DNA of 64,000 nt from Nitratireductor mangrovi (GCF_007922615.2 NZ_CP042301.2:434001-498000), one strand, 5' to 3'. Shown: positions 45,125 to 53,015, counted from the stretch's first letter. Numbers and translations: made by a program. Notes: generated by a model not told the origin, from the letters alone.

Positions 45125-45360
45125 TTTGGCCCCCGTTGGGTCTTGACCAGAAGCCTCCAGCGTATTGCACCTTTGTTGGCAGAGTGCTGACGATGGTTCT
45201 GAGGGGGCAGCGGATCGCCAGCGTTGTAGGCGTATTCGTCACGGCAATTGATGCACAAATAGATGCCCGAAAACGGTGCGCTGTCTCCGGGTGAGTGCAC
45301 CTTGTCGAAGTCTTCGCTTTCGGTGTGCGTCAGTTCGTTGCCGTCTTTGTAAAGTGCCAT
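45121..45360 (-). CDS. IS1595-associated small zinc-ribbon-like protein
   Basis: A 79-residue protein, start MALYKDGNELTHTESEDFD, then FSGIYLCINCRDEYAYNAGD and LPPQNHRQHS, with a CxxC pair and a later H-x2-H that may bind zinc. Small proteins with the MALYKDG start and PLPPQNHHQH-type motif occur widely in proteobacteria, often near insertion sequences. A good AGGAG ribosome site precedes the ATG at 45360. Function unknown. Confidence 0.7.
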   Translation of the reverse strand: MALYKDGNELTHTESEDFDKVHSPGDSAPFSGIYLCINCRDEYAYNAGDPLPPQNHRQHSANKGAIRWRLLVKTQRGPN

Positions 45361-45414
45361 GATGGCTCCTGTGTGTGATCGCCACAGGACGCTTGACGGG
45401 ACCATCACCTTCAT

Positions 45415-45631
45415 TAGTGTGGCGGTCGTTCTTCATGTGCCGAGCCGTCCTGTGGCTTGGTTGCAATGACGGCGGTGGCGCTCTGGGGAGAGAATCAGCC
45501 ACCGCCGTTTGCAATCTGAGGGTAGGACACGCAGTGGGCGCAAGTCCCGATCACGGATTGTAACCGTGATTCACAATCACTTTTTGTTCTTTTTAGCGGC
45601 GCGCAAGCGTTTGAGCTTTCGCGCCTTCTGC
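45415..45631. other. Gene-free segment within the IS
   Basis: 217 bases between the small zinc-ribbon-like gene and the transposase stop. Possible frames here are shadows or lack ribosome sites. It probably carries the promoter of the small gene. No repeat or terminator was found. Confidence 0.4.
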
Positions 45632-46591
45632 TTAAGCGTGCGCGGCTTCGTCAGTCCGCCGATAGGTGAGACGCTTGTCGCGGGCACCGCGCAACAGGTC
45701 TTCGGCGCGCTCCCAATCCTCGATGCCGAGGGCAGAGCGGCGATTGTAGCGGAAGCCGAACTCGGCAAGGTAGCGATGCAAGTGCGCTTCGCCACAGTGC
45801 TGGTAGGTGCCACGCATGCCGCGCTTGAGAACGCTGAAAACGTTCTCGACCGTGTTTGAATGGATGATCGCGCCGTCTTCGTAACGGACGTATTCGCCAG
45901 CGGTGTGCCTCACGGTCTGGTGCTTGGCGTACTCCTTGCCAGTCTCGACATAGAGGCGGCTTTCGTCGGTATGGAGGACCGAACGGCGCGAGATATTGCG
46001 GACCATCACGTCGCGGATATCGGCGGCAGTGGCCTTCTCGACATAGAACATGCGGGTGTGTCCGCCGCGCTCGACAAGGGCGACGACCATACGCTTTGAC
46101 TTGTGTCCGGGCTTGCCACGAATGGTGCGAGTGGTGATGCGATCCTTGGGGCCGAAATAGGTTTCATCGACTTCCACGGTCTTGCCTTCACCGCCGATGG
46201 GGCCGGACGTGTCGGTCTTCTCCATCATGGCTTCGCGGATGCGATGCATCATGAACCAAGCGGTGCGGTAGGAGCCAAAGCCGAGCATGCGCCACAGTTG
46301 ATGGGCGGACATGCCCTTCTTGGATGAAGCCATAAGGTGCGATGCCAGAACCCACTTGTTGAGCGGGATTTTGGATCGCTCAAAGACGGTTCCGACAGTC
46401 ACGGTGAAGGGCTTGCGGCACTCCTTGCACTTGTAGACGCCGGGGCGCGTGGACTTGCCTTCCAGCTTCGTGATGCGGGTGTGGTCGGAGTTCTTGCAAT
46501 GCGGGCAGATCGGCCCGTGCGGCCAATGGATGGCCTCAAGGTGCTCTCGCGCCTTGTCCGGGTCTGTGTAGATCGGTGCGGTGATGTCCAT
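45632..46591 (-). CDS. IS1595-family (ISXO2-like) transposase
   Basis: A 319-residue DDE transposase. The N-terminal zinc ribbon has two CxxC pairs (CPHCKN and CKECRK), then a helix-turn-helix-like region (GMSAHQLWRMLGFGSYRTAWFMMHRI). The ISXO2-like catalytic domain carries Asp in VEVDETYFGPK, Asp in LHTDESRLY, and a late Asn/Glu in HSNTVENVFSVLKRG. The ATG at 46591 follows AAGGAG. Longer frames upstream extend past the inverted repeat. All catalytic residues are present, so it is likely active. Confidence 0.93.
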   Translation of the reverse strand: MDITAPIYTDPDKAREHLEAIHWPHGPICPHCKNSDHTRITKLEGKSTRPGVYKCKECRKPFTVTVGTVFERSKIPLNKWVLASHLMASSKKGMSAHQLWRMLGFGSYRTAWFMMHRIREAMMEKTDTSGPIGGEGKTVEVDETYFGPKDRITTRTIRGKPGHKSKRMVVALVERGGHTRMFYVEKATAADIRDVMVRNISRRSVLHTDESRLYVETGKEYAKHQTVRHTAGEYVRYEDGAIIHSNTVENVFSVLKRGMRGTYQHCGEAHLHRYLAEFGFRYNRRSALGIEDWERAEDLLRGARDKRLTYRRTDEAAHA

Positions 46592-46630
46592 CGCGGTAAC
46601 TCCTTGATTCCCTTTGTAGAGAATCAGGTT

Positions 46631-46654
46631 TGGTACGTCAAGTGCATAATTAGG
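46631..46654 (-). repeat. IS terminal inverted repeat, right
   Basis: 24 bases, the exact reverse complement of 44264-44287, located 40 bases upstream of the transposase start. Confidence 0.92.
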
Positions 46655-46662
46655 AAAAAAAT
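46655..46662. repeat. Target-site duplication, right copy (AAAAAAAT)
   Basis: Identical to 44256-44263. Adjoins the putative -35 region of the GTA operon. Confidence 0.85.
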
Positions 46663-46664
46663 CC

Positions 46665-46693
46665 TTGACACCGTGACGGTGCTTTGATAGCTT
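46665..46693 (+). promoter_or_regulatory. Candidate GTA operon promoter with overlapping dyad
   Basis: TTGACA at 46665-46670 matches the -35 consensus. A perfect 13-bp dyad CACCGT-G-ACGGTG (46669-46681) overlaps its end. Downstream, GATAGC (46686-46691) is only a weak -10 with 15-base spacing. This is the last non-coding sequence before the small terminase gene and begins 10 bases after the IS right end. The promoter call is tentative; the dyad is certain. Confidence 0.4.
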
Positions 46694-46724
46694 TCCGTCA
46701 TCGTCGAAATTGTGCGTCGAGCAC

Positions 46725-46756
46725 GGCGGCCCGCTGATCAAGCCGGCCGCCTTTTT
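46725..46756 (+). terminator. Terminator-like hairpin before the GTA operon
   Basis: GGCGGCC (46725-46731), 13-base loop, GGCCGCC (46745-46751), then five Ts. It lies 20 bases before the small terminase start and downstream of the candidate promoter. It could stop read-in from the IS or act as a leader attenuator. Confidence 0.6.
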
Positions 46757-46775
46757 CGTCTGGAGACTTGCCGAA

Positions 46776-47252
46776 ATGAGCACGCAGATGGCGCTGCGCC
46801 GCGCCGCGGCGCGCGCCGCCTATGAGGATGGCAGCGCCACGCTGGAAGCGATCGCCGACATCACCGGCTGGAGCCTGCGGCTGCTTGCGGCGCGTGCCGC
46901 GCGCGAAGGCTGGCGGGCGCCGGTCGACCGAGCCGCCGCGCACAGCCTGGAGCGGCTGCAGGCGGAGCTGTCGCGCTGGATCGGGCTGGTCGAGGCGCTG
47001 GGGCGCGCGGCCGAGGCCGGCACGATCGACAAGGCCCAGATCGACGCCGTGGCGTCCGCGATCCGCGCCATCGAGAAGGCGAGCGACCTTGTGCGCGCGA
47101 GCATGACCGAAAAGCAGCAGGACAACGACGTCGAAAAGGCCGTGATCCTCGAACATGTCAACGCAAGGATCGTCGAACTCGCCAAGGAATTCGCGGCCGC
47201 GATCGCGGCCGAGCGCGCTCGACCGGAGGCAGGCCTGGAAGATTCGCGATGA
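46776..47252 (+). CDS. GTA terminase small subunit (g1-like)
   Basis: A 158-residue, helical, Ala-rich protein that would recognise DNA for packaging. The N-terminal part has a helix-turn-helix-like segment (TLEAIADITGWSLRLLAARAAREGW), and the rest is long amphipathic helices suited to oligomerisation. The sequence is weakly conserved in the family, so the call rests on position before the large terminase. The ATG at 46776 has GGAG about 10 bases upstream. It overlaps the large terminase start. Confidence 0.72.
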   Translation: MSTQMALRRAAARAAYEDGSATLEAIADITGWSLRLLAARAAREGWRAPVDRAAAHSLERLQAELSRWIGLVEALGRAAEAGTIDKAQIDAVASAIRAIEKASDLVRASMTEKQQDNDVEKAVILEHVNARIVELAKEFAAAIAAERARPEAGLEDSR

Positions 47253-48477
47253 ATGGTTCCGCTTTGCCCGCGCGGCGCAATACCCCCTGTTCGCGGCGCC
47301 GAAGCCGACCTGGCTGGTGCTGGGCGGACGCGGCTCCGGCAAGACAAGGCTCGGCGCGGAATGGGTTCATGCGCTGGTACGCGGGCTGCCGCCCTTCGCG
47401 CAGACCGCCTATGGCCGGCTGGCGCTGATCGGCGAGACTTTGGGCGACGTGCGCGAAGTGATGATCGAGGGCCTGTCGGGGATTGCCGCCAGCGCGCGGG
47501 TGGCGCGTCCGAACTTCGAGCCGTCGCGCCGGCGGCTGGTGTGGCCGAACGGGGCGACGGCGCAGATTTTCTCCTCCGAGGACCCCGAAAGCCTGCGCGG
47601 GCCGCAATTCGACGCCGCGTGGTGCGACGAGACAGGCAAATGGAAGCATGCCGACGCCTGCTTCGACATGCTTCAGTTCGGCCTGCGCGTCGGCACCGAG
47701 CCGAAACAGCTCATCACAACGACGCCGCGGCCGATCCCGCTTCTGCGCCGGCTGCTCGACGACCCGGCGGTGGCGGTGACGCGGATGAAGACCATCGACA
47801 ACGCCGCCAACCTCGCCGACGGCTTCATCGCCGCCATGCAGGCGCGCTATGGCGGCACGCGGCTCGGACGTCAGGAACTGGACGGCGAGCTGATCGCCGA
47901 CCGCGAGGACGCGCTGTGGTCGCGGCTGATGGTGGAAAGTGCCGCCGCGGCGCGGGTGGGCGACACGCCGGGCCGCATCGTGGTGGCGGTCGACCCGCCC
48001 GCGAGCGCACGCCGAACCTCGGATGCCTGCGGCATCGTGGTGGCCGGCGAACTCTCCGACGGGCGCGCGCTGGTGATGGCCGACGCGACCTTGCGCCGGG
48101 CACGGCCGACGGCGTGGGCGCAAAAGGCCGTGGCGCTGTACCACCGCTATGCGGCCGACGCGATCGTGGTCGAGGTCAACCAAGGCGGCGACATGGTGTC
48201 GACCGTGATCCACGGCGTCGACGCAAGCGTGGCGGTGAAACCGGTGCGGGCGACACGCGGCAAGTGGCTGCGCGCCGAGCCGGTGGCGGCGCTCTACGAG
48301 CAGGGGCGCGTGGCGCATGCCAGGCGGTTTCCTGAGCTTGAGGACGAAATGTGCGATTTCGGCCCCTCGGGACTTTCCGACAACCGCTCGCCCGACCGGC
48401 TCGACGCGCTGGTTTGGGCGCTGACCGAACTGCTTCTGGGACCGCGCGCGACACCGCGCATCCGCGAAATCAACTAG
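47155..48477 (+). CDS. GTA terminase large subunit (g2)
   Basis: A 440-residue DNA-packaging motor. Walker A is GGRGSGKTRLGAEWVH near residue 60, Walker B and the catalytic Glu are in QFDAAWCDETGKW near residue 159. The C-terminal RNase H-like nuclease has acidic residues in VVAVDPPAS, AIVVEVNQGGD and SPDRLDALVWALTEL. The start listed (47155) overlaps the small subunit by 98 bases. The first 30 residues are low-complexity, so the true start could be later. Confidence 0.9.
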   Translation: MSTQGSSNSPRNSRPRSRPSALDRRQAWKIRDEWFRFARAAQYPLFAAPKPTWLVLGGRGSGKTRLGAEWVHALVRGLPPFAQTAYGRLALIGETLGDVREVMIEGLSGIAASARVARPNFEPSRRRLVWPNGATAQIFSSEDPESLRGPQFDAAWCDETGKWKHADACFDMLQFGLRVGTEPKQLITTTPRPIPLLRRLLDDPAVAVTRMKTIDNAANLADGFIAAMQARYGGTRLGRQELDGELIADREDALWSRLMVESAAAARVGDTPGRIVVAVDPPASARRTSDACGIVVAGELSDGRALVMADATLRRARPTAWAQKAVALYHRYAADAIVVEVNQGGDMVSTVIHGVDASVAVKPVRATRGKWLRAEPVAALYEQGRVAHARRFPELEDEMCDFGPSGLSDNRSPDRLDALVWALTELLLGPRATPRIREIN

Positions 48478-48489
48478 CAGGAATTTGCG

Positions 48490-49761
48490 ATGAACTGGAA
48501 CTGGCCGTGGGCGCCGCGCCCCGACGGCGGGATGGCGGCTGCCGAGAACAAGCAGACCGGGCCGATCGGCTTCGTCGCGCTGCACATGCAGAACGAGGCG
48601 AACTGGACCCGGCGCGACTATGCCGCGCTCGCCCGCGAGGGCTTCATGCGCAACCCGGTGGTGCACCGCTGCGTGCGGCTGATCGCCGAGACGGCGGCCT
48701 CGGTGCCATGGCTGCTCTACGAGGGGGCGGCCGAACACGCTGAGCACCCGCTGATGCAGCTGATCGACCGGCCCAACCCGCGCCAGGCCGGCGGTGCCTT
48801 CTTCGAGGCGCTCTACGGCCACCTGCTGCTTTCCGGCAACGCCTATGCGGAGCTGGTCGAGGCCGGCACCGGCGGGCGCGAACTGCACCTGCTGCGGCCC
48901 GACCGGGTGACAGTGGCCAGCGACGAGGCCGGCTGGCCCGTTGCGCTCGACTACCGCCACGACGGCTCGAAAAGGCGCGTGCTGCTGGGGCGGCCGGGGG
49001 AGGGGGCGGCGCAGTTTTCGCTGTTCCACCCGCTCGACGACCATTACGGCTTTCCGCCGCTGCAGGCGGCGCTGATGGCGCTCGACACCCACAATGCGGC
49101 CGGGCGCTGGAACAAGGCGCTGCTCGACAATTCGGCAAGGCCGTCGGGGGCGCTGGTTTATGCGCCCAGGGACGGCGCCAACCTGACCGAGGAGCAGTTC
49201 GAGCGGCTGAAGACGGAGCTGGAGCAGGGTTATGGCGGGCCGACGCGCGCCGGGCGGCCGCTGCTGCTGGAGGGCGGGCTCGACTGGAAGGCTATGGGCC
49301 TGTCGCCCAAGGATATGGATTTCATGCAGGCCAAGAACGGCGCGGCGCGCGACGTGGCGCTCGCCTTCGGCGTGCCGCCGATGCTGCTCGGCATTCCGGG
49401 CGACAACACCTACGCAAACTATGCCGAGGCCAACCGGGCATTCTACCGCCTGACGGTGCTGCCGCTGGTGGGCCGCATCGCCAAGGACCTGTCCGCCTTC
49501 CTGGGGCCGGCCTTCGGGCGGGGCTTGCGGCTCTGGTACGACGCCGACCGCATCGAGGGGCTTGCCGGCGAGCGCGAGGCGCTGTGGGCGCGGGTCGATG
49601 CGGCAAGCTTCCTTGGCGACGACGAAAAGCGCGAGGCGGTCGGTTATCCGCCAAGGGACGAGGTCGCAACCAAGGCCGGGTTTCGTCCCGATCAACCGCG
49701 TGTGCCCAAGGGCAATCCCGATGGCGGAAAGTGTCCGACGAGGGTGGCGGCGCGCGGGTGA
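48490..49761 (+). CDS. GTA portal protein (g3), C-terminus altered by frameshift
   Basis: A 423-residue HK97-type portal forming the DNA gateway of the capsid. The core is intact: RNPVVHRCVRLIAETAASVPW, SGNAYAELVEAG, NKALLDNSARPSGALVYAP, MDFMQAKNGAARDVALAFGV and GIPGDNTYANYAEANRAFY. After a VPKGNPDGGK linker the frame reads out-of-family residues and stops at 49761. One added base near 49733 would instead continue as W-S-D-E-G-G-G. The portal core itself should still fold and function. The lost extension would join the toxin-like domain listed next. Confidence 0.88.
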   Translation: MNWNWPWAPRPDGGMAAAENKQTGPIGFVALHMQNEANWTRRDYAALAREGFMRNPVVHRCVRLIAETAASVPWLLYEGAAEHAEHPLMQLIDRPNPRQAGGAFFEALYGHLLLSGNAYAELVEAGTGGRELHLLRPDRVTVASDEAGWPVALDYRHDGSKRRVLLGRPGEGAAQFSLFHPLDDHYGFPPLQAALMALDTHNAAGRWNKALLDNSARPSGALVYAPRDGANLTEEQFERLKTELEQGYGGPTRAGRPLLLEGGLDWKAMGLSPKDMDFMQAKNGAARDVALAFGVPPMLLGIPGDNTYANYAEANRAFYRLTVLPLVGRIAKDLSAFLGPAFGRGLRLWYDADRIEGLAGEREALWARVDAASFLGDDEKREAVGYPPRDEVATKAGFRPDQPRVPKGNPDGGKCPTRVAARG

Positions 49762-50308
49762 TACCGGTTTGGGCCAGGCCGCGCCTGGCGGCCGCGGCGG
49801 CCCGCGCCGTGTCGGGGGACGCTGGAGGAACGTACCACCGGCGCAGGCGACGCAGCTGGCAATCAGCAACAGCCGGATGCGCGCTGCCGTGCAGCGTGTA
49901 CGGGAACTCGATCCGAGATGGAAACCGCGTCCGAGCGCGTACGAGACGGTGCAAGGAGAAATCGCCGCCAATCGGGCAGCGACGCGCGAGGCCGAGGCCA
50001 GGCTGCTGGAACTGCAGCGCTTGGGGATCGGGCCGGGTCCATACGCCAAGGAATCTCTGCCGGCACGCGGTCCCGGACGCAACTGGACAGCGGAGGAAAT
50101 CCGCGAGACCAATCGCATCGGACGCAAATATGGCTGCCACACATGTGGGACGAAGGATCCGGGGACATCGAGCGGGAATTTTTTCCTCGACCATCAGTTG
50201 TCGAGTGCGCTTAATCCACCTGGAAGGCCGCAGCGAATTCTTCCACACTGCATAGCGTGCAGCGGCAGGCAAGGTGCCTGGGTCACGAACCACCGGAGAA
50301 GGCGATGA
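49734..50308 (+). pseudogene. Frameshifted C-terminal toxin-like domain of the portal (HNH/treble-clef-like)
   Basis: After the first shift the DNA reads SDEGGGARVIPVWARPRL in one frame. A second missing base in the G-run at 49814-49818 leads to RWRNVPPAQATQLAISNSRM and a long open frame to 50308. That frame encodes a helical spacer (TREAEARLLELQRLGIGPGP, SLPARGPGRNWTAEEIRETN) and a compact end domain with GCHTCGTKDPG, NFFLDHQ and LPHCIACSGRQG. The paired CxxC groups around DHQ suggest a zinc-stabilised HNH-like nuclease. An internal ATG at 49877 could express 143 residues alone. GC content and codon use are visibly lower than in the neighbouring GTA genes. The stop overlaps the next gene as ATGA. 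Confidence 0.65.
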
Positions 50309-50679
50309 CGATCGACGAAAAGACTATTCGCCTGCCACTCCCCAACGGGCTCCTTTACATCGTCGATTCCGAGCTGTTCGACCCACCGTCGGTGGACGGA
50401 GCTGCAAAGGTCTGGCGGACTGAAAGTTGCATTGTCCTTTCCTGTCAGGGCGACATGGATGGGCCGACGGAAATCCGCATCAACCCGACCAAAGCCCCGG
50501 GTGCAGAGCTGTCGCGTCTTGCAGACTTCGACCAGGCCATTCCCAGTCGCCGGCTGGTTCTGATGATCGTGCCGGGTGATGTGATTCATGAGATGCCGCT
50601 CGACCGTCGTGAGGCGCATGTCGAAGTCTGGACGACCGGCCGCCAGGGAACACCGGTGGTCTGGCTGAGAATTGGGTAG
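50305..50679 (+). CDS. Putative immunity protein for the portal-linked toxin domain
   Basis: A 124-residue soluble protein, mixed alpha/beta, acidic in its first half (TIRLPLPNGLLYIVDSELFD, then IVLSCQGDMDGPTEIRI, and RRLVLMIVPGDVIHEMPLD). No signal peptide or known family. The ATG at 50305 overlaps the toxin-domain stop as ATGA and follows GGAGAAGG, so it is translationally coupled to it. This position is that of immunity genes behind polymorphic toxins. It has no counterpart in standard GTA clusters. The function is inferred from context only. Confidence 0.55.
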   Translation: MTIDEKTIRLPLPNGLLYIVDSELFDPPSVDGAAKVWRTESCIVLSCQGDMDGPTEIRINPTKAPGAELSRLADFDQAIPSRRLVLMIVPGDVIHEMPLDRREAHVEVWTTGRQGTPVVWLRIG

Positions 50680-50843
50680 GCGGGTCCGAATCTGGCTCAA
50701 CCATCCCGAGTCAGCCGACAAAGTGGTCGTCGGCTGGGGCTAAGCCAGGACCTCTTGCAACAGCAGACGAGCACCCGGCCCAACCCGGTCGTCGCCGAGG
50801 CGTAGCCTCACCTGCCGTGTTCCTGAGAATATCGGAGAAAGAA

Positions 50844-51176
50844 TTGACCGACGTACCGGACGCCGCCTGGCAATGGGCGGCGAAGGGCATCGGCGCGGTG
50901 GCCGGCTCGGCCGTCTCGCTGGCCTACATCCTGCCGCGCGACCGCCGCGAGGCGGCGATCCGCTTTGCCGTCGGCATCGTCTGCGGACTGGCCTTCGGCG
51001 GCGTCGCCGGGCTCAAGATCGCCGACGAGCTCGGGCTGGCGGCGAAGCTGGGCACGGCGGAGACGATGCTCGCCGGCTCGGCCGCGGCGAGCCTTTGCGC
51101 CTGGTGGGCGCTCGGGCTCCTGATGCGGTTCTTCCGGCGCGACGTGAGCCCGGAGGGCAATGGCCATGGCGGCTGA
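50844..51176 (+). CDS. GTA g3.5-like membrane protein (DUF6107-like)
   Basis: A 110-residue protein with two or three hydrophobic helices (GIGAVAGSAVSLAYIL, FAVGIVCGLAFGGVAGL, TMLAGSAAASLCAWWALGLLM) and a charged C-terminus. It sits between portal and protease, as g3.5-type genes do in GTA clusters. The start is taken as the TTG at 50844, with GGAG 6 bases upstream; a GTG at 50817 would add nine residues without a ribosome site. Overlaps the protease gene by 11 bases. The 164 bases upstream hold nothing recognisable. Confidence 0.65.
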   Translation: MTDVPDAAWQWAAKGIGAVAGSAVSLAYILPRDRREAAIRFAVGIVCGLAFGGVAGLKIADELGLAAKLGTAETMLAGSAAASLCAWWALGLLMRFFRRDVSPEGNGHGG

Positions 51177-51765
51177 AGCGACAATGCCCGCTATTGCCGC
51201 GCGCTGGGTGCGGCCCGGCTTCGGCTTCGAGACGGAGGGCGGGCGCTTCCGCGGCTATGCGAGCCTGTTCGGCGTCGTCGACCAGGGGCGCGACATGGTG
51301 GAGCCCGGAGCATTTGCGGCGTCGCTCGCCCGCAAGGGCGCCGGCGCCATCCGCATGCTGTTCCAGCATGATCCCGGCCAGCCGATCGGGCGCTGGCTGG
51401 AGGTCACGGAGGACCCCCGCGGCCTGCGCGTCGAGGGCGTGCTGTCGCCCGGCGTGGCGCGCTCGCGCGAGGTGCTGGAACTGATGCGCGCCGGCGCCGT
51501 CGACGGGCTGTCGATCGGTTTTCGCACGGTAAGGGCGGCACGGACGGCGCGCGGCGGCGTGCGCCGCATCCTCGAGGCCGATCTCTGGGAGGTGTCGGTG
51601 GTGACCTTCCCGATGCTTCCCGGCGCCCGGGTTGAGGAAATCAAGCTTGCCGGTCGCGGGCAAGGGCCTTCCGGTGGCGAGCCGCCGGGCCAGGCGCCGC
51701 AGGAACTGATCCGGACCATCCGGACCGCAACGCAAATGATGCAAGGAAAGGACTGCCGACCATGA
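51166..51765 (+). CDS. GTA prohead protease (g4)
   Basis: A 199-residue HK97-family maturation protease that cleaves the capsid protein during assembly. Typical blocks are FRGYASLFGVVDQGRDMVEPGAF, MLFQHDPGQPIGRW with the catalytic His, and VDGLSIGFRT with the Ser. The C-terminal tail is disordered. The ATG at 51166 is preferred to 51160 because the GGAGG is 9 bases upstream rather than 3. Overlaps the capsid gene as ATGA. Confidence 0.9.
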   Translation: MAAEATMPAIAARWVRPGFGFETEGGRFRGYASLFGVVDQGRDMVEPGAFAASLARKGAGAIRMLFQHDPGQPIGRWLEVTEDPRGLRVEGVLSPGVARSREVLELMRAGAVDGLSIGFRTVRAARTARGGVRRILEADLWEVSVVTFPMLPGARVEEIKLAGRGQGPSGGEPPGQAPQELIRTIRTATQMMQGKDCRP

Positions 51766-53015
51766 CCAACGACACCGCCGCGCCCGAAAACAAGGCAGGC
51801 ACCGGCGCGGGCCACGAAGTGAGCGCCGTCTTCGAGGAGTTCATGGGCGCCTTCGAGGCGTTCAAGGAGACCAATGACAGCCGGCTGGCGGCGATCGAGG
51901 GCAAGGGCCGCGCCGACGTGCTCCTGAGCGAGAAGGTCGACCGCATCTCCGATGCGCTCGACGAGCAGCGCCGCGCGCTTGACGGGCTGCTGATGCGCAA
52001 GGCGCGCCCCGCGCTGGGTTCCTCCCGCGCCTTCGAAGGGCCAAGCGAACACAAGGAGGCTTTCGAGACTTATGTGCGCTCGGGCGACGAGCGCAGTCTG
52101 CGGGCGCTCGACACCAAGGCGATGTCCTATGGCTCCGGCCAGGACGGCGGCTATCTGGTGCCCGACGAGACCGAGGCGGCGATCGGCAAGCGGCTGACCG
52201 CGCTGTCGCCGATCCGCTCGATCGCGGCGGTGCGGCAGGTTTCGGCGGCGGTCCTGAAGAAGCCGTTCGCGCTGACCGGCCCGGCGGTCGGCTGGGTCGG
52301 CGAGACCACGGCGCGTCCGGAAACGACGAGTCCGACGCTGGCCGAGCTGCAATATCCGACCATGGAGATCTATGCCATGCCGGCGGCCACCGCCTCGCTG
52401 CTCGACGATGCCGCCGTCGACCTCGACCAGTGGATCACCGGCGAGATCGAGACCGCCTTCGCCGAGCAGGAGGGTGCCGCCTTCGTCAATGGCGACGGCA
52501 CCAGCAAGCCGCGCGGCTTCCTCGACTACAACCGCATCGCCGAGGCGTCGTGGGAGTGGGGCAAGCTCGGTTACGTCGCCACCGGGGTCGCCGGCGCGCT
52601 GCCGGCGAGCGACGCCTCGGACGTGCTGATCGACACCGTCTATGCGCTGAAATCCGGCTACCGCCAGAACGCCAGCTGGGTCATGAACCGCAAGACCCAG
52701 GCGACGATCCGCAAGCTGAAGGACGCCGACGGCAACTATCTGTGGCAGCCGCCCGCCGCGCCCGGCAGCCGCGCCATGCTGATGGGCTTCCCGCTGGTCG
52801 AGGCTGAGGACATGCCCGACATCGCCACCGACGAGGCGGCGATCGCCTTCGGCGATTTCTCGCGCGGTTATCTGGTCGTCGACCGCACTGGCGTCCGCGT
52901 CCTGCGCGACCCCTATTCGGCCAAGCCCTACATCCTGTTCTACACGACCAAGCGTGTCGGCGGCGGCGTGCAGGACTTCGACGCCATCAAGCTGCTGAAA
53001 TTCGGAACGGCGTGA
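51762..53015 (+). CDS. GTA major capsid protein (g5)
   Basis: A 417-residue HK97-fold capsid protein. The N-terminal 110 residues are the coiled-coil scaffold/delta domain, rich in Glu and Lys. The folded part begins near the SYGSGQDGGYLVPDETEAAIG block and contains ATASLLDDAAVDLDQWITGE, AFVNGDGTSKPRGFLDY and SWVMNRKTQATIRKLKDADG. A strong hairpin terminator follows 63 bases after the stop. Confidence 0.93.
   Translation: MTNDTAAPENKAGTGAGHEVSAVFEEFMGAFEAFKETNDSRLAAIEGKGRADVLLSEKVDRISDALDEQRRALDGLLMRKARPALGSSRAFEGPSEHKEAFETYVRSGDERSLRALDTKAMSYGSGQDGGYLVPDETEAAIGKRLTALSPIRSIAAVRQVSAAVLKKPFALTGPAVGWVGETTARPETTSPTLAELQYPTMEIYAMPAATASLLDDAAVDLDQWITGEIETAFAEQEGAAFVNGDGTSKPRGFLDYNRIAEASWEWGKLGYVATGVAGALPASDASDVLIDTVYALKSGYRQNASWVMNRKTQATIRKLKDADGNYLWQPPAAPGSRAMLMGFPLVEAEDMPDIATDEAAIAFGDFSRGYLVVDRTGVRVLRDPYSAKPYILFYTTKRVGGGVQDFDAIKLLKFGTA

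Larger units (their letters stand above)
44264..46654 (-). mobile_element. IS1595-family insertion sequence with passenger genes
   Basis: A complete 2391-base element. The ends are perfect 24-bp inverted repeats at 44264-44287 and 46631-46654 (outer end CCTAATTATG, inner end GACGTACCA), flanked by the 8-bp direct repeat AAAAAAAT. It carries a transposase on the minus strand at the right end and up to four small passenger genes at the left. The ends and duplication are perfect and the transposase is intact, which implies a recent insertion. Joining the flanks gives a plausible uninterrupted site just upstream of the GTA operon. Base composition is lower in GC than the neighbours. Confidence 0.92.

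Noticed and set aside
45577..45813. Lys-rich minus-strand frame (ending KKNKK) at the transposase 3' end as a frameshifted transposase tail
   Set aside because: The transposase already ends with a family-like DEAAHA tail, and no slippery site is present.
47158..50142. A 994-codon open frame on the minus strand across the GTA terminase and portal genes
   Set aside because: It mirrors well-supported plus-strand genes in high-GC DNA, has no domain pattern and is rich in Arg, Gln and His as shadow frames are.
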